A DNA stretch of 64,000 nt from positions 368,214-432,213 of the forward strand of contig NZ_JACVXB010000001.1 of assembly GCF_014596945.1 (NCBI RefSeq). Direction: 5' to 3'. Below the pieces are notes generated by a model. That model was not told the origin of the DNA, did not search any database, and saw only the letters and a program-made list of their open reading frames with translations. The position numbers and the translations under genes are program-made. Each line of letters begins with the position of its first letter. Within the stretch, counting starts at the first letter, position 1. Below are positions 45,312 through 52,539 of this stretch, one piece after another. Source of the DNA: Aestuariibaculum sediminum. Its GTDB lineage: Bacteria; Bacteroidota; Bacteroidia; Flavobacteriales; Flavobacteriaceae.

Positions 45312-47144
45312 TTAGGCTATTGGGGCCTCAATAGTTAATTGTGTTCCTTGTCCCTTTTCTGAAATGATATTAAAAACACCATCTATTTCTTTAATTCTGG
45401 CTCGCATATTTTTTAATCCGATGCCGGCTTTAGATTTATTTACGTCAAACCCAGTACCATTGTCTTCAATAGACATACAAATTACATTATTTTCCAATTT
45501 AAAACCAATATCCACATGTGTCGCATTGGCGTGCTTATGGATATTATGCAGCGACTCTTGCACGATACGGTAAATATGAATTTTCATTTTATTAGAAAGC
45601 TGATCCCAGTTTATAACACTATCGGCTTCCAGGGTATACTCTAATTCATAAATTAAAGTTTGCGTTTCTATAAGCGTTTTAATAATATCTATAAAACCAG
45701 AGCCGGAAACAAAATCGGTATTTAATTCGTGCGATACTTTTCTAATATCCTCTTCAATTTTTTTTAATTCCGAAATGTACTGTCCTCTTGTATCAATGGC
45801 TTCTGGTGTATTATTATAATTTAAACTATCTAAACTTAAACGCGTTCCAAATAAACGTCCTAGGACACCATCGTGTAATTCCTGTGAAATCCGTTTTTTC
45901 TCTACAGCTCGCGCTTCTTCTATTTTTTCATTTTGGGAGAGCATTAAATTATAAATTTCTTCATTAGCCTCCTGCTGCTTTTGTATTAAACGTAATTGCC
46001 TGTTTTTATTTCGTTGTGTAATGACTAAATACAATAAAAATGAGGTTATTAATAACCCTACCGATAATATAAAAAGCCACATACGTTCTTTAGCAAACTG
46101 AACATTTTCACGTTCTATTTGCTCTGTTTCAAATTGTATTCTTGCAAATTTATTTCTTAATTCTCTTTCATTCTTTTGTAAGCTATCGCTCAACCTTACA
46201 TATTCTCTTAAATGTTTCGCAGCATTTTCTCCAGCTTCAATTTTTGAAAGCAAGAGCAATGAACTTAAAAGCTCATCATTATGATATTGTTCGGCAATAT
46301 CTTTGGCTCTGTTTGCATAGTATTTTGCTAATTCGGAGCTATCCTTATTATTGTAAAATTCGGCTAGGTGCTGATTGATAATTATAGAATTATAACTTCT
46401 GGGATTAACGCTATCGGCTATTTGAAGTGCCCTAAAGTACAATTCGGGAAGATCTTCATGTGATTTCGATAAATATTTGGTATGTGCAAAATTATCCATC
46501 ACCAAGGCATGATAATCTGGTCGCTCTGCACTTATAGCCTCATTATTTAAGAGCTCTTGATACAGTTCGAGCGCTAAATCATACTTACCATATCTCTTGT
46601 AAATAAATGCAAGATTATTTTTTGAACTGTAAATACTTTTAGAATAATTTCCTTTTAAGCTTTCCTTAATTGAAATAGCCTTTTCGAAATAGGTTATAGA
46701 TTGGTCAAATTGCTCTAACTCTCCAAATAAACCTCCTAAATTGTTGTACAAATAAGCCCTAAGTTCATTTATTTCGTTGGTATTCCTTAATGGCTCCAAC
46801 AACTCTAATCCTTGTATTGAAACAATCTCACTTGCCGTTAAGTCCTTTTCATTTTTTAAAATAACAGCTAACCCATACAGCGTTTTTGCTAATTTATAAT
46901 TATCCTGTAGTTTTTGATATATTTTTTGCGCTTCGTGGTAATGATAATATGCACTATCGCCTTTATAGCTATATCTGTAAATTTCAGCAATGTTAAAATG
47001 GGCGTTTGCTACTAAACTTGAGTCGTTAACTTTAAAATTTGAAACACTCCTGCGTATAGAATCAATCTTTTCTAAATTATCTTTTTGCTGAGCATTTAAG
47101 CTTAATAGGCTAAATAAAAGGCATATTTTAATTAAATGTTTCAA
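45312..47144 (-). CDS. TPR-containing sensor histidine kinase, TTG start
   Basis: 610 residues. A signal peptide (LIKICLLFSLLSLNAQ) leads into about seven TPR repeats in the periplasm (for example YDLALELYQELLNNEAI), a membrane helix (MWLFILSVGLLITSFLLYLVI), a HisKA_3 dimerisation domain with EKKRISQELHDGVLG carrying the phospho-His, and a HATPase_c domain (GTGFDVNKSKAGIGLKNMRARI). The start must be TTG at 47144: an in-frame stop lies just upstream and no ATG follows before the signal peptide. A promoter lies 29-60 bases upstream. Confidence 0.9.
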   Translation of the reverse strand: MKHLIKICLLFSLLSLNAQQKDNLEKIDSIRRSVSNFKVNDSSLVANAHFNIAEIYRYSYKGDSAYYHYHEAQKIYQKLQDNYKLAKTLYGLAVILKNEKDLTASEIVSIQGLELLEPLRNTNEINELRAYLYNNLGGLFGELEQFDQSITYFEKAISIKESLKGNYSKSIYSSKNNLAFIYKRYGKYDLALELYQELLNNEAISAERPDYHALVMDNFAHTKYLSKSHEDLPELYFRALQIADSVNPRSYNSIIINQHLAEFYNNKDSSELAKYYANRAKDIAEQYHNDELLSSLLLLSKIEAGENAAKHLREYVRLSDSLQKNERELRNKFARIQFETEQIERENVQFAKERMWLFILSVGLLITSFLLYLVITQRNKNRQLRLIQKQQEANEEIYNLMLSQNEKIEEARAVEKKRISQELHDGVLGRLFGTRLSLDSLNYNNTPEAIDTRGQYISELKKIEEDIRKVSHELNTDFVSGSGFIDIIKTLIETQTLIYELEYTLEADSVINWDQLSNKMKIHIYRIVQESLHNIHKHANATHVDIGFKLENNVICMSIEDNGTGFDVNKSKAGIGLKNMRARIKEIDGVFNIISEKGQGTQLTIEAPIA

Positions 47145-47172
47145 ACAATGGTGTTTTAGCTAGGTATTACTT

Positions 47173-47203
47173 CAAATGTATTTATTATTTTAGTTTATAG
47201 CAA
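47173..47203 (-). promoter_or_regulatory. Promoter of the sensor kinase gene
   Basis: Leftward, TTG (47201-47203), exactly 20 bases, then TACATTTG (47173-47180): a full Bacteroidota promoter. The transcript start near 47167 leaves a 22-base leader before the TTG start codon. Confidence 0.75.
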
Positions 47204-47210
47204 TAAAAAA

Positions 47211-47235
47211 AACTCTTTACAGCTTGTAAAGAGTT
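47211..47235 (-). terminator. Terminator of the 49-aa lipoprotein gene
   Basis: AACTCTTTACA and TGTAAAGAGTT form an 11-bp stem with a 3-base loop, followed leftward by a run of eight T. It insulates the short lipoprotein gene from the sensor kinase promoter. Confidence 0.85.
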
Positions 47236-47261
47236 TTTTACTATCTAAATTCACTTGGGGC

Positions 47262-47411
47262 TTAATCATCTATCATACCACCAGTTAATGGCACTGTTCT
47301 AATATCTTCTGTTCCGATTAAAACATCGTCTTCATTTAAATCTTGTTTTGTACAAGAGGTTAAGAATGAAATAACGGCTACAGCAATTAATGTAATTTTT
47401 AAGGCTTTCAT
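47262..47411 (-). CDS. 49-residue lipoprotein
   Basis: A short gene: ATG at 47411, TAA at 47262-47264. The peptide has a clear lipoprotein signal (LIAVAVISFLTSCTKQ) followed by an acidic 29-residue mature part (DLNEDDVLIGTEDIRTVPLTG). It is followed by its own terminator and precedes the sensor kinase and regulator genes. The function is unknown; it may be a ligand or partner of the periplasmic TPR sensor, which is only inference from position. Confidence 0.75.
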   Translation of the reverse strand: MKALKITLIAVAVISFLTSCTKQDLNEDDVLIGTEDIRTVPLTGGMIDD

Positions 47412-47763
47412 GTTGATATTGGTTTTTAAGTTTATTCTATTATTTCTCTAATATTTTTTAAACAAAATCTGAGCCATCACTTCGAAATCATCGAAATCCT
47501 GGCTGAGGGAAAAATGGAATAATTAACTTAAAACCAAAAGGGCACACGACACCTTGCGGTTTCTTTTATTTTTAAATTGAGGGATTTCGTGGCTTTTAAA
47601 AAGCGCACTTAAAATGGATTAATCGTCACTTAATGAATCTGAGGGTATAGTGATTCACGCGACTAAAACAAATTTATAAGAAAGAAATTCTAAAACAACA
47701 AATTAATCGATAAAGTGTATGTTTTTATCGATGAAACGTTGAGAGGATATAAATCAAGCTACA
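47412..47763. other. Intergenic stretch without a recognised gene
   Basis: Contains an imperfect nested inverted repeat at 47470-47505 (AGCCA...TGGCT with inner TTCGA...TCGAA). Read leftward this part also gives a 20-codon frame without a start (QDFDDFEVMAQILFKKY, stop), possibly a gene remnant. No convincing promoter or terminator is seen. Confidence 0.35.
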
Positions 47764-48768
47764 TTATGTTGTTGATTTACTTTTTACTAGGCTCGTTTTA
47801 ACAATAATTGTCTTAACATCTTCCTCTGCACTTTTATTTTGCAATCTGTTAATAAGTAGCCTAGCGGCATTAGCTCCTATTTCTTTGGCGTGCTGTCTTA
47901 TCGTTGTTAATTTTGGAAAAGTCAAATTAGAGTCTGCCTTGCTTGAAAACCCCACAACAGCAATATCTTTAGGAACTTTTAACCCCAAATTTATGGCAGC
48001 TGTAATAGCTATAATACCAGAAGCACTATCGGCAGCCACCACAGCATCGATGGAAGGATTCTTTTTTAAGAAAGATAAAATTTTCTTTTGTTTATCATCT
48101 TTCTTTTTAATTTTTAAAACCACAGGTTTTACGTTTTGTTGCTCGAGAATAGCCTTATTATATCCGCGCTCTCGCAACTTACCTACACTAACACCATCTA
48201 CTGTAGTAATGAAGGCTATTTGTTTTCTTTTTTTAGCTATTAAATCCTTGGTAGCATTGTATGTTGCTTCAAAATCATCAACAATCACTTTGTCACATAA
48301 AACATCATGTGCCACCCTATCAAACATGACAATTGGCAGTCCTTGTGCCATGGTTTTTTTAAAGTGCTCTATTTCATTTTTTTCCTGTGTTTCCTGTGCT
48401 AGCGACAAAATAAAACCATCTACACTCCCATTGGCGAGGAGATGCATGCTTTCCTTTTCTTTATCTAATGATTCATTACTAATACAAGTCATGATATTAT
48501 AGCCATATTTAGTTGCTTCTCGTTCTATACCAAACAATACTTTCGCTAAAAAATGATTTAAAATATCAGGAATAATAACTCCAATGGTTTTGGTTTTATT
48601 CTGTTTAAGGCTTAAAGCCACTTTATTAGGTTTGTAATTGTATAATTCGGCAAGTTCCTTAACTCGCCTTACCGTTTCTTCACCTATTTCTTCACTATTA
48701 TTCAGTGCTTTAGAAACCGTTGAGATTGAAACATTCAACTCTTTTGCCAATTGTTTTAGGGTTACCAT
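47764..48768 (-). CDS. LacI-family transcriptional regulator
   Basis: 334 residues from the ATG at 48768, which opens the HTH (VTLKQLAKELNVSISTVSKALN); the longer frame upstream is not credible. The effector domain has TKTIGVIIPDILNHFLAKVLFGIE, DGFILSLAQ, PIVMFDRV and IAVVGFSSKADSNLTFPKLTTIRQ. It is divergent from the HAD phosphatase gene with 168 bases between starts. The ligand is unknown. It is not close enough to the first LacI protein to be a recent copy. Confidence 0.93.
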   Translation of the reverse strand: MVTLKQLAKELNVSISTVSKALNNSEEIGEETVRRVKELAELYNYKPNKVALSLKQNKTKTIGVIIPDILNHFLAKVLFGIEREATKYGYNIMTCISNESLDKEKESMHLLANGSVDGFILSLAQETQEKNEIEHFKKTMAQGLPIVMFDRVAHDVLCDKVIVDDFEATYNATKDLIAKKRKQIAFITTVDGVSVGKLRERGYNKAILEQQNVKPVVLKIKKKDDKQKKILSFLKKNPSIDAVVAADSASGIIAITAAINLGLKVPKDIAVVGFSSKADSNLTFPKLTTIRQHAKEIGANAARLLINRLQNKSAEEDVKTIIVKTSLVKSKSTT

Positions 48769-48936
48769 ATAAGGAATTAATAATAAATTAATTAGATACA
48801 AGTTACAAAAATAGAATTTGCAACAAATCGAAACAAAAAAAATTGATTCAGCAAAAACAAACAAAAATACACACTTTAATATTGTAATAACATAAAACGC
48901 TTTAAATAATTGTATTTTTACCCTTTTATTAAGCCT

Positions 48937-49746
48937 ATGAGTTTATCTAAAGTAAAATTAATTGTGTCGGACATGGATGGCACATTATTAAACAATGACA
49001 GTCAGGTTAGTACACGATTTTTTAATCAGTTTACCGAACTAAAAAAACATAATATTCATTTTGTCGCTGCCAGCGGAAGACAATACCAAAGCATAACAGA
49101 TAAATTAAATACAATTAAAGACGAGATTTCAATAATAGCCGAGAATGGTGGTATTATGAAATTACAAAGCGAAGAACATATTTTGCTACAGCTTACAAAA
49201 GAAGACATACATAAAGCTGTAAAACTGTTACGAAAAGTTCCGGGTGCAAACATTGTGTTATGTGGACGAAAAGCGGCATATATTGAAACCAAAGACCCTG
49301 TGTTTATCTCAAAATTTGAAAATTATTATGCTGAATATGAGATTGTAGATGACCTAACACACGTAACCAATGATCACTTTTTAAAAATAGCTGTTTATCA
49401 TCAAGAATCATCTGAGGCATTTTTACTACCAGAAGCCAAAACCTTAAGCACATCTTTACAAGTAATTGTTTCTGGAAAGAACTGGCTGGATATTTCACAT
49501 GCCGATGCTAATAAAGGCTATGCCTTAAAATTGCTTCAAAAGCAATTGGGTATAAGTGAAGCTGAAACTATGGTGTTTGGCGACTATAATAATGATTTAC
49601 AAATGTTAAAGTTAGGACATTATAGTTACGCTATGGAAAATGCGCATACCGAAGTTAAAAAAGTAGCTCGTTTTCAAACCAAGAGCAATAGCGAAGAAGG
49701 CGTGGAATCTATTATAGATCAAGTACTAAACAGTAAATTAGCATAA
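48937..49746 (+). CDS. Cof-type HAD phosphatase
   Basis: 269 residues from the ATG at 48937 (MSLSKVKLIVSDMDGTLLNND). Motif I DMDGT, motif II VAASGR, the type IIB cap domain (about 85-190), Lys in ANKGYALKLL and motif IV VFGDYNNDLQML are all intact. Such enzymes dephosphorylate sugar phosphates or cofactors. It is divergent from the LacI gene, which may control it. Confidence 0.93.
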   Translation: MSLSKVKLIVSDMDGTLLNNDSQVSTRFFNQFTELKKHNIHFVAASGRQYQSITDKLNTIKDEISIIAENGGIMKLQSEEHILLQLTKEDIHKAVKLLRKVPGANIVLCGRKAAYIETKDPVFISKFENYYAEYEIVDDLTHVTNDHFLKIAVYHQESSEAFLLPEAKTLSTSLQVIVSGKNWLDISHADANKGYALKLLQKQLGISEAETMVFGDYNNDLQMLKLGHYSYAMENAHTEVKKVARFQTKSNSEEGVESIIDQVLNSKLA

Positions 49747-49837
49747 AAAAAGGGTTGTTACAAGCAACAACCCTTAATCACCAATTTATTAACCTTCACT
49801 ATTTAATATGAATACCGTAATTATTGCTCTTTAATTA
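49743..49837 (-). ncRNA. Predicted sRNA A of the GACAT regulon
   Basis: Leftward transcript predicted from the -7 element TAAATTTG (49843-49850). It ends in the hairpin AAGGGTTGTT/AACAACCCTT (49750-49775, 6-base loop) followed by TTTTTTT, a strong intrinsic terminator. There is no reading frame of note. The operator GACATGCGATGTC lies 24 bases upstream of the -7 element, as in five other units. The sequence is not similar to the tandem repeats, only the architecture is. Confidence 0.6.
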
Positions 49838-49842
49838 CATTA

Positions 49843-49887
49843 CAAATTTACATTACGGCTGTACTTAATAATGCGACATGCGATGTC
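49843..49887 (-). promoter_or_regulatory. GACAT-N3-ATGTC promoter of sRNA A
   Basis: Palindrome GACATGCGATGTC (49875-49887), 24 bases, TAAATTTG (49843-49850). No -33 TTG. The palindrome centre would lie near -42, the position of a class II activator. Confidence 0.7.
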
Positions 49888-49896
49888 TTAAAATCC

Positions 49897-49959
49897 ATTC
49901 GATGTATTAAAAAAACAGAAAGAGCAGCACCTAAGTACTGCTCTTGAGAGACATCGAAT
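49897..49959 (-). terminator. Nested hairpin terminator of the 81-aa gene
   Basis: Inner stem AAGAGCAG/CTGCTCTT (49920-49927, 49938-49945) followed leftward by TCTGTTTTTTT ends the 81-aa gene. An outer inverted repeat ATTCGATGT/ACATCGAAT (49897-49905, 49951-49959) encloses it together with the T run. Confidence 0.75.
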
Positions 49960-49974
49960 TAAATTTGCTATTAA

Positions 49975-50220
49975 TCAATCCCCATGTAACATCATCTGCT
50001 CAAGTAAGAGCTTTTGTCGACTTGTTAATTTTCCTTTTTTTACCTCTTCCAATACTCTAATTATTTTTTCCAGAGAATATTCGGGCAAGGTTTCATATTC
50101 ATAATCAATTTTTAATAACAGTTGCTTTAGCGATGCAATCACTTTTAGAGTGTTTTTATCCGAATCTATTTCTTTTTCAATTGCACATTCCCATGCTTTA
50201 AGTTTATACAATAGCATCAT
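49975..50220 (-). CDS. 81-aa protein of the GACAT regulon
   Basis: 81 residues, predicted all-helical and charged, with no signal peptide (KAWECAIEKEIDSDKNTLKVI, LEKIIRVLEEVKKGKLTSRQ). No family recognised. It is the only protein gene with the GACAT-N3-ATGTC / 24 / TAnnTTTG promoter; its ATG is about 15 bases from the predicted transcript start and it has its own terminator. It is divergent from the HTH protein gene. It could be a regulator partner, an sRNA-binding protein or an effector; none of these is shown by sequence. Confidence 0.75.
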   Translation of the reverse strand: MMLLYKLKAWECAIEKEIDSDKNTLKVIASLKQLLLKIDYEYETLPEYSLEKIIRVLEEVKKGKLTSRQKLLLEQMMLHGD

Positions 50221-50240
50221 TAATTCCCACTGTTACGCTG

Positions 50241-50285
50241 CAAAAATAAGTCGCCTTTTATTTTTATAATATGACATGTCATGTC
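50241..50285 (-). promoter_or_regulatory. GACAT-N3-ATGTC promoter between the 81-aa gene and the HTH gene
   Basis: Palindrome GACATGTCATGTC (50273-50285), 24 bases, TATTTTTG (50241-50248), read leftward. The same palindrome is 51 bases before the ATG of the HTH gene and could also control it. Confidence 0.75.
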
Positions 50286-50335
50286 TATAAACCAATCTAT
50301 TTTAATTATATTTACTTCTATACCAAGTCTTAAGC

Positions 50336-51220
50336 ATGATTAAATACAACTCCATAGGCGAACTTTTTATAGAATATAGAGGATTCAATAATTTATCACA
50401 ATCTGATTTTGCCGCATTACTCAATGTCGATTTACGTACGGTGCAACGTTGGGAAAAGGATTTAACGCTCATTAAACCAGAAAAAGAAGAAGATATCGTT
50501 CTCGCTACGCTCATGCCATACCAGCTTATACGTAACTTAAATGCAGCAGTACCCATTCCGACATATTACGATTTTAAAAACCGAAAGTATTCGCTTTCTC
50601 CCCAAACCAATGCACTGCCAAAATTAGAATGGTATCTGGATCAGATAGATTTGACCTCGGGAAATTTAAGAACTATTGATTTTGACTTCGATATTAAATA
50701 TTTAGAACATTTTATTGAATCACAAAAAAGAGACGACAGTTACCTAAACCATGATTTAATTAAAGAAGCCATAAGACTACTGCCAGAACTTAATTTTGTA
50801 TACACAGGTAAAACAGGATACTATGCAGGACATTGCATTGTATTGCCAATAAATGAACAAGCTTACTTAAAACTAAAAAACAAAAAAATTACAAATAAAC
50901 AATTACGCGTAAGTGATTTGGCAAATTACAAACATCTGGAACGTCCTATTTTTTACAGATACGATATTACTGGCGATTGTAACGATTCTATTTTTTATGT
51001 GATTGCTGAGTTTTTCAGGTTTTTTAGAAATATTGAAAACAAGAACTATTTAATGCTTTCCTACACTGAAAGAGACGACAATTATAAACTAAATCTTCAA
51101 ATTGGTTTGAATATTATATGGGAAGACACTGAACTTCAGGAAAAATTAAATCTAAATTACCCTCCCAGATTGCTGGAAGGCAACTTTGAAGACTTCCTAG
51201 CCAAGTTAAAATCTGAATAA
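50336..51220 (+). CDS. HTH protein with C-terminal GNAT-like region, candidate regulator
   Basis: 294 residues. Residues about 1-60 are an XRE/Cro-type HTH (LSQSDFAALLNVDLRTVQRWEKD). The middle (70-130) is not recognised. The region from about 130 (LLPELNFVYTGKTGYYAGHCIVLPINEQAYLKLKNKKIT...SIFYVIAEFFRFF) resembles GNAT acetyltransferase folds of the kind where a Gly-His strand precedes a Leu-Pro-Ile turn, but the acetyl-CoA loop is not obvious, so it may be a degenerate sensor. The gene is surrounded by six GACAT-N3-ATGTC sites and ends at the first sRNA unit. The assignment as their regulator is inference from position. Confidence 0.75.
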   Translation: MIKYNSIGELFIEYRGFNNLSQSDFAALLNVDLRTVQRWEKDLTLIKPEKEEDIVLATLMPYQLIRNLNAAVPIPTYYDFKNRKYSLSPQTNALPKLEWYLDQIDLTSGNLRTIDFDFDIKYLEHFIESQKRDDSYLNHDLIKEAIRLLPELNFVYTGKTGYYAGHCIVLPINEQAYLKLKNKKITNKQLRVSDLANYKHLERPIFYRYDITGDCNDSIFYVIAEFFRFFRNIENKNYLMLSYTERDDNYKLNLQIGLNIIWEDTELQEKLNLNYPPRLLEGNFEDFLAKLKSE

Positions 51221-51312
51221 ATAAGAAAGGCTACCATTAAGTTATATTTTACCTTAATAGCAGCCATTTTCTAATCAAACCAACTATGAAAAAAACCTTT
51301 TCAACTTTTTTA
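51220..51312 (-). ncRNA. Predicted sRNA B (diverged repeat unit)
   Basis: Leftward from TACTTTTG (51318-51325) to a hairpin at 51226-51269 formed by AAATGGCTGC and the GGTAGCCTTT side with an inner ATTAAG/CTTAAT stem, followed by CTTATT. It is a diverged relative of the three tandem units: the same hairpin frame, CAACTATGAAAAA complement and operator, at 188-base spacing from the next. It meets the end of the convergent HTH gene. Confidence 0.6.
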
Positions 51313-51317
51313 CACTA

Positions 51318-51362
51318 CAAAAGTACACCCTAATACCAACTCAACATGCGACATATCGTGTC
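51318..51362 (-). promoter_or_regulatory. GACAT-N3-GTGTC promoter of sRNA B
   Basis: Palindrome GACATATCGTGTC (51350-51362, one mismatch), 24 bases, TACTTTTG (51318-51325). Confidence 0.7.
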
Positions 51363-51411
51363 GTTACACTCTAACATATCACTCAAACAAAACATCGTTC
51401 ACTCAATTAAA

Positions 51412-51500
51412 TGAAGAAAGGCTACAACAAGTTCCTTAAACCTATCGTAGCCCTTAACTAACTAACCAAACTAACTATGAAAAACTCTTACTAATTTTTA
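51412..51500 (-). ncRNA. Predicted sRNA C (tandem unit 1)
   Basis: Leftward from TATCTTTG (51506-51513). The 5' half carries the complement of ATGAAAAACTC and a GUUAGUUUGGUUAGUU stretch; the 3' end is the hairpin AAGGGCTAC/GTAGCCTTT (51417-51425 with 51447-51455) followed by CTTCATTT. This copy has a one-base deletion relative to units 2 and 3 before the start-codon complement. Confidence 0.65.
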
Positions 51501-51505
51501 CTCTA

Positions 51506-51550
51506 CAAAGATACGGCAGCAATACATTGTTAAATATGACATAGTATGTC
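51506..51550 (-). promoter_or_regulatory. GACAT-N3-ATGTC promoter of sRNA C
   Basis: Palindrome GACATAGTATGTC (51538-51550), 24 bases, TATCTTTG (51506-51513). Confidence 0.75.
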
Positions 51551-51590
51551 GGAAACATTGAAATATCAGGATAATACCAATCACGGTAAA

Positions 51591-51680
51591 TGAAGAAAGG
51601 CTACAACAAGTACCCTAAACCTATCGTAGCCTTTAACTAACTAACCAAACTAACTATGAAAAACTCTTATCTAAATTTTA
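51591..51680 (-). ncRNA. Predicted sRNA D (tandem unit 2)
   Basis: As unit 1, with a perfect 9-bp terminal stem AAAGGCTAC/GTAGCCTTT (51596-51604 with 51626-51634). Loop bases differ from units 1 and 3 (GGGTAC in place of AGGAAC and GGAAAC), while the stem and the GUUAGUUUGGUUAGUU stretch are unchanged. Confidence 0.65.
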
Positions 51681-51685
51681 CTCTA

Positions 51686-51730
51686 CAAAGATACTGTAAC
51701 AATGCATTGTTAAATATGACATAGTATGTC
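51686..51730 (-). promoter_or_regulatory. GACAT-N3-ATGTC promoter of sRNA D
   Basis: Palindrome GACATAGTATGTC (51718-51730), 24 bases, TATCTTTG (51686-51693). Confidence 0.75.
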
Positions 51731-51770
51731 GGAAACATTGAAATATCAGAATAATACCAATCACGGTAAA

Positions 51771-51860
51771 TGAAGAAAGGCTACAACAAGTTTCCTAAAC
51801 CTATCGTAGCCTTTAACTAACTAACCAAACTAACTATGAAAAACTCTTATCTAAATTTTA
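51771..51860 (-). ncRNA. Predicted sRNA E (tandem unit 3)
   Basis: As unit 2, stem at 51776-51784 and 51806-51814. It is nearest to the divergent cupin gene whose leader it could pair with. Confidence 0.65.
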
Positions 51861-51865
51861 CACTA

Positions 51866-51910
51866 CAAAGATACGGCAGCAACACATTGTTAAATATGAC
51901 ATAGTATGTC
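51866..51910 (-). promoter_or_regulatory. GACAT-N3-ATGTC promoter of sRNA E
   Basis: Palindrome GACATAGTATGTC (51898-51910), 24 bases, TATCTTTG (51866-51873). The repeat homology stops directly after the palindrome. Confidence 0.75.
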
Positions 51911-51949
51911 GACAATTATTAATTTTATGTTGTAATTTATTTGCATCAA

Positions 51950-51973
51950 AAAAGCCTGAAACTTCAGGCTTTT
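51950..51973 (-). terminator. Terminator of the cytochrome-like lipoprotein gene
   Basis: AAAAGCCTGAA and TTCAGGCTTTT pair almost completely, followed leftward by TTTTTTG, 25 bases beyond the stop codon. It prevents read-through into the sRNA array. Confidence 0.85.
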
Positions 51974-51997
51974 CACTTCATGTATTACAATGATGTA

Positions 51998-52366
51998 TTA
52001 TTTCATAAACCCTTCGGATACCCATTGTTTTAACATATTTATTTCTTCGTTAGTTAGAGCAGGCTTCTTACTTTTATACGGCATATATTTTTTTTCTGCA
52101 ACAGGTAATTCAACGCGAGCAATAATATCATCTATATTATTTTTAACAGCACCGTAAGTATCCAAAAACTTCTTTTTTCCACTTTCGGAAAAATGACAAG
52201 GAGCACAACTTCGTTCCATCACAGGAACAATATGCTTTTCATAAGAAATTGTAGCTTCTTTATTTACGGTTGTTGCTTGTGAAGATTTACAATACTGAAA
52301 AGTAGAAACAATAAAAGTTAGAGCCGCAAATAATAAGATTCTTTTAAGAGGTAAGTTAGATTTCAT
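51998..52366 (-). CDS. Lipoprotein with one c-type haem motif
   Basis: 122 residues. Signal peptide with a lipobox-like Cys (FIVSTFQYCKSS). A single CAPCH haem-binding motif in VPVMERSCAPCHFSESGKKKFLDTYGAVKNNIDDI, with a later Met (KKYMPYKSKKPALTNEEINMLKQWVSEG) as possible sixth ligand. This is the pattern of small haem-binding/cytochrome-c-like proteins of Bacteroidota. It probably carries electrons in the periplasm. It is divergent from the cupin gene. Confidence 0.85.
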   Translation of the reverse strand: MKSNLPLKRILLFAALTFIVSTFQYCKSSQATTVNKEATISYEKHIVPVMERSCAPCHFSESGKKKFLDTYGAVKNNIDDIIARVELPVAEKKYMPYKSKKPALTNEEINMLKQWVSEGFMK

Positions 52367-52518
52367 GAATAAATCAATTAAAATTTCTCTCTAATATAGA
52401 AAATTAATTTACCGATTAAAACATTTTATAATTATTCATCACCTCATCATTCTTTCCAAAAAACAACCTTAAAAACTTTATTTTCAAATCATTAAAAACT
52501 TTTCGTAACTTAAATGCT

Positions 52519-52533
52519 ACTAACCAAATTAAC
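52519..52533 (+). promoter_or_regulatory. Predicted sRNA target in the cupin leader
   Basis: ACTAACCAAATTAAC lies 7-21 bases before the cupin ATG. It is complementary over all 15 bases (one G-U pair) to the GUUAGUUUGGUUAGU stretch of sRNAs C-E; the start region TATGAAAA is complementary to the adjacent sRNA segment, after a 5-base interruption. Binding would cover the ribosome entry site. Confidence 0.4.
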
Positions 52534-52539
52534 AGCATT

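Larger units (their letters stand above)
51412..51910. repeat. Three tandem 179-180 bp sRNA units
   Basis: Units 51412-51590, 51591-51770 and 51771-51910 (the last lacks the final 40 bases) are nearly identical. Each contains in order AAAGGCTAC...GTAGCC(T)TT hairpin, a CTAACTAACCAAACTAAC block, ATGAAAAACTC, CAAAGATA (leftward -7 element), a 24-base gap and GACATAGTATGTC. Differences cluster in the hairpin loop and the segment after ATGAAAAACTC. Confidence 0.92.

Noticed and set aside
47885..48502. 205-codon rightward open frame
   Set aside because: It lies antisense within the second LacI gene; the leftward frame has full LacI domains and this one has none.
51477..51906. Rightward mini-genes MKNSYLNFTLQRY in the tandem units
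   Set aside because: Two units give 22-codon frames but unit 1 ends after five codons, and the six-fold conserved 24-base operator spacing applies only to the leftward -7 elements. Not fully excluded.
51412..51910. CRISPR array
   Set aside because: Repeat units are 179-180 bp and almost uniformly identical, with no short repeat/variable spacer alternation and no cas genes.
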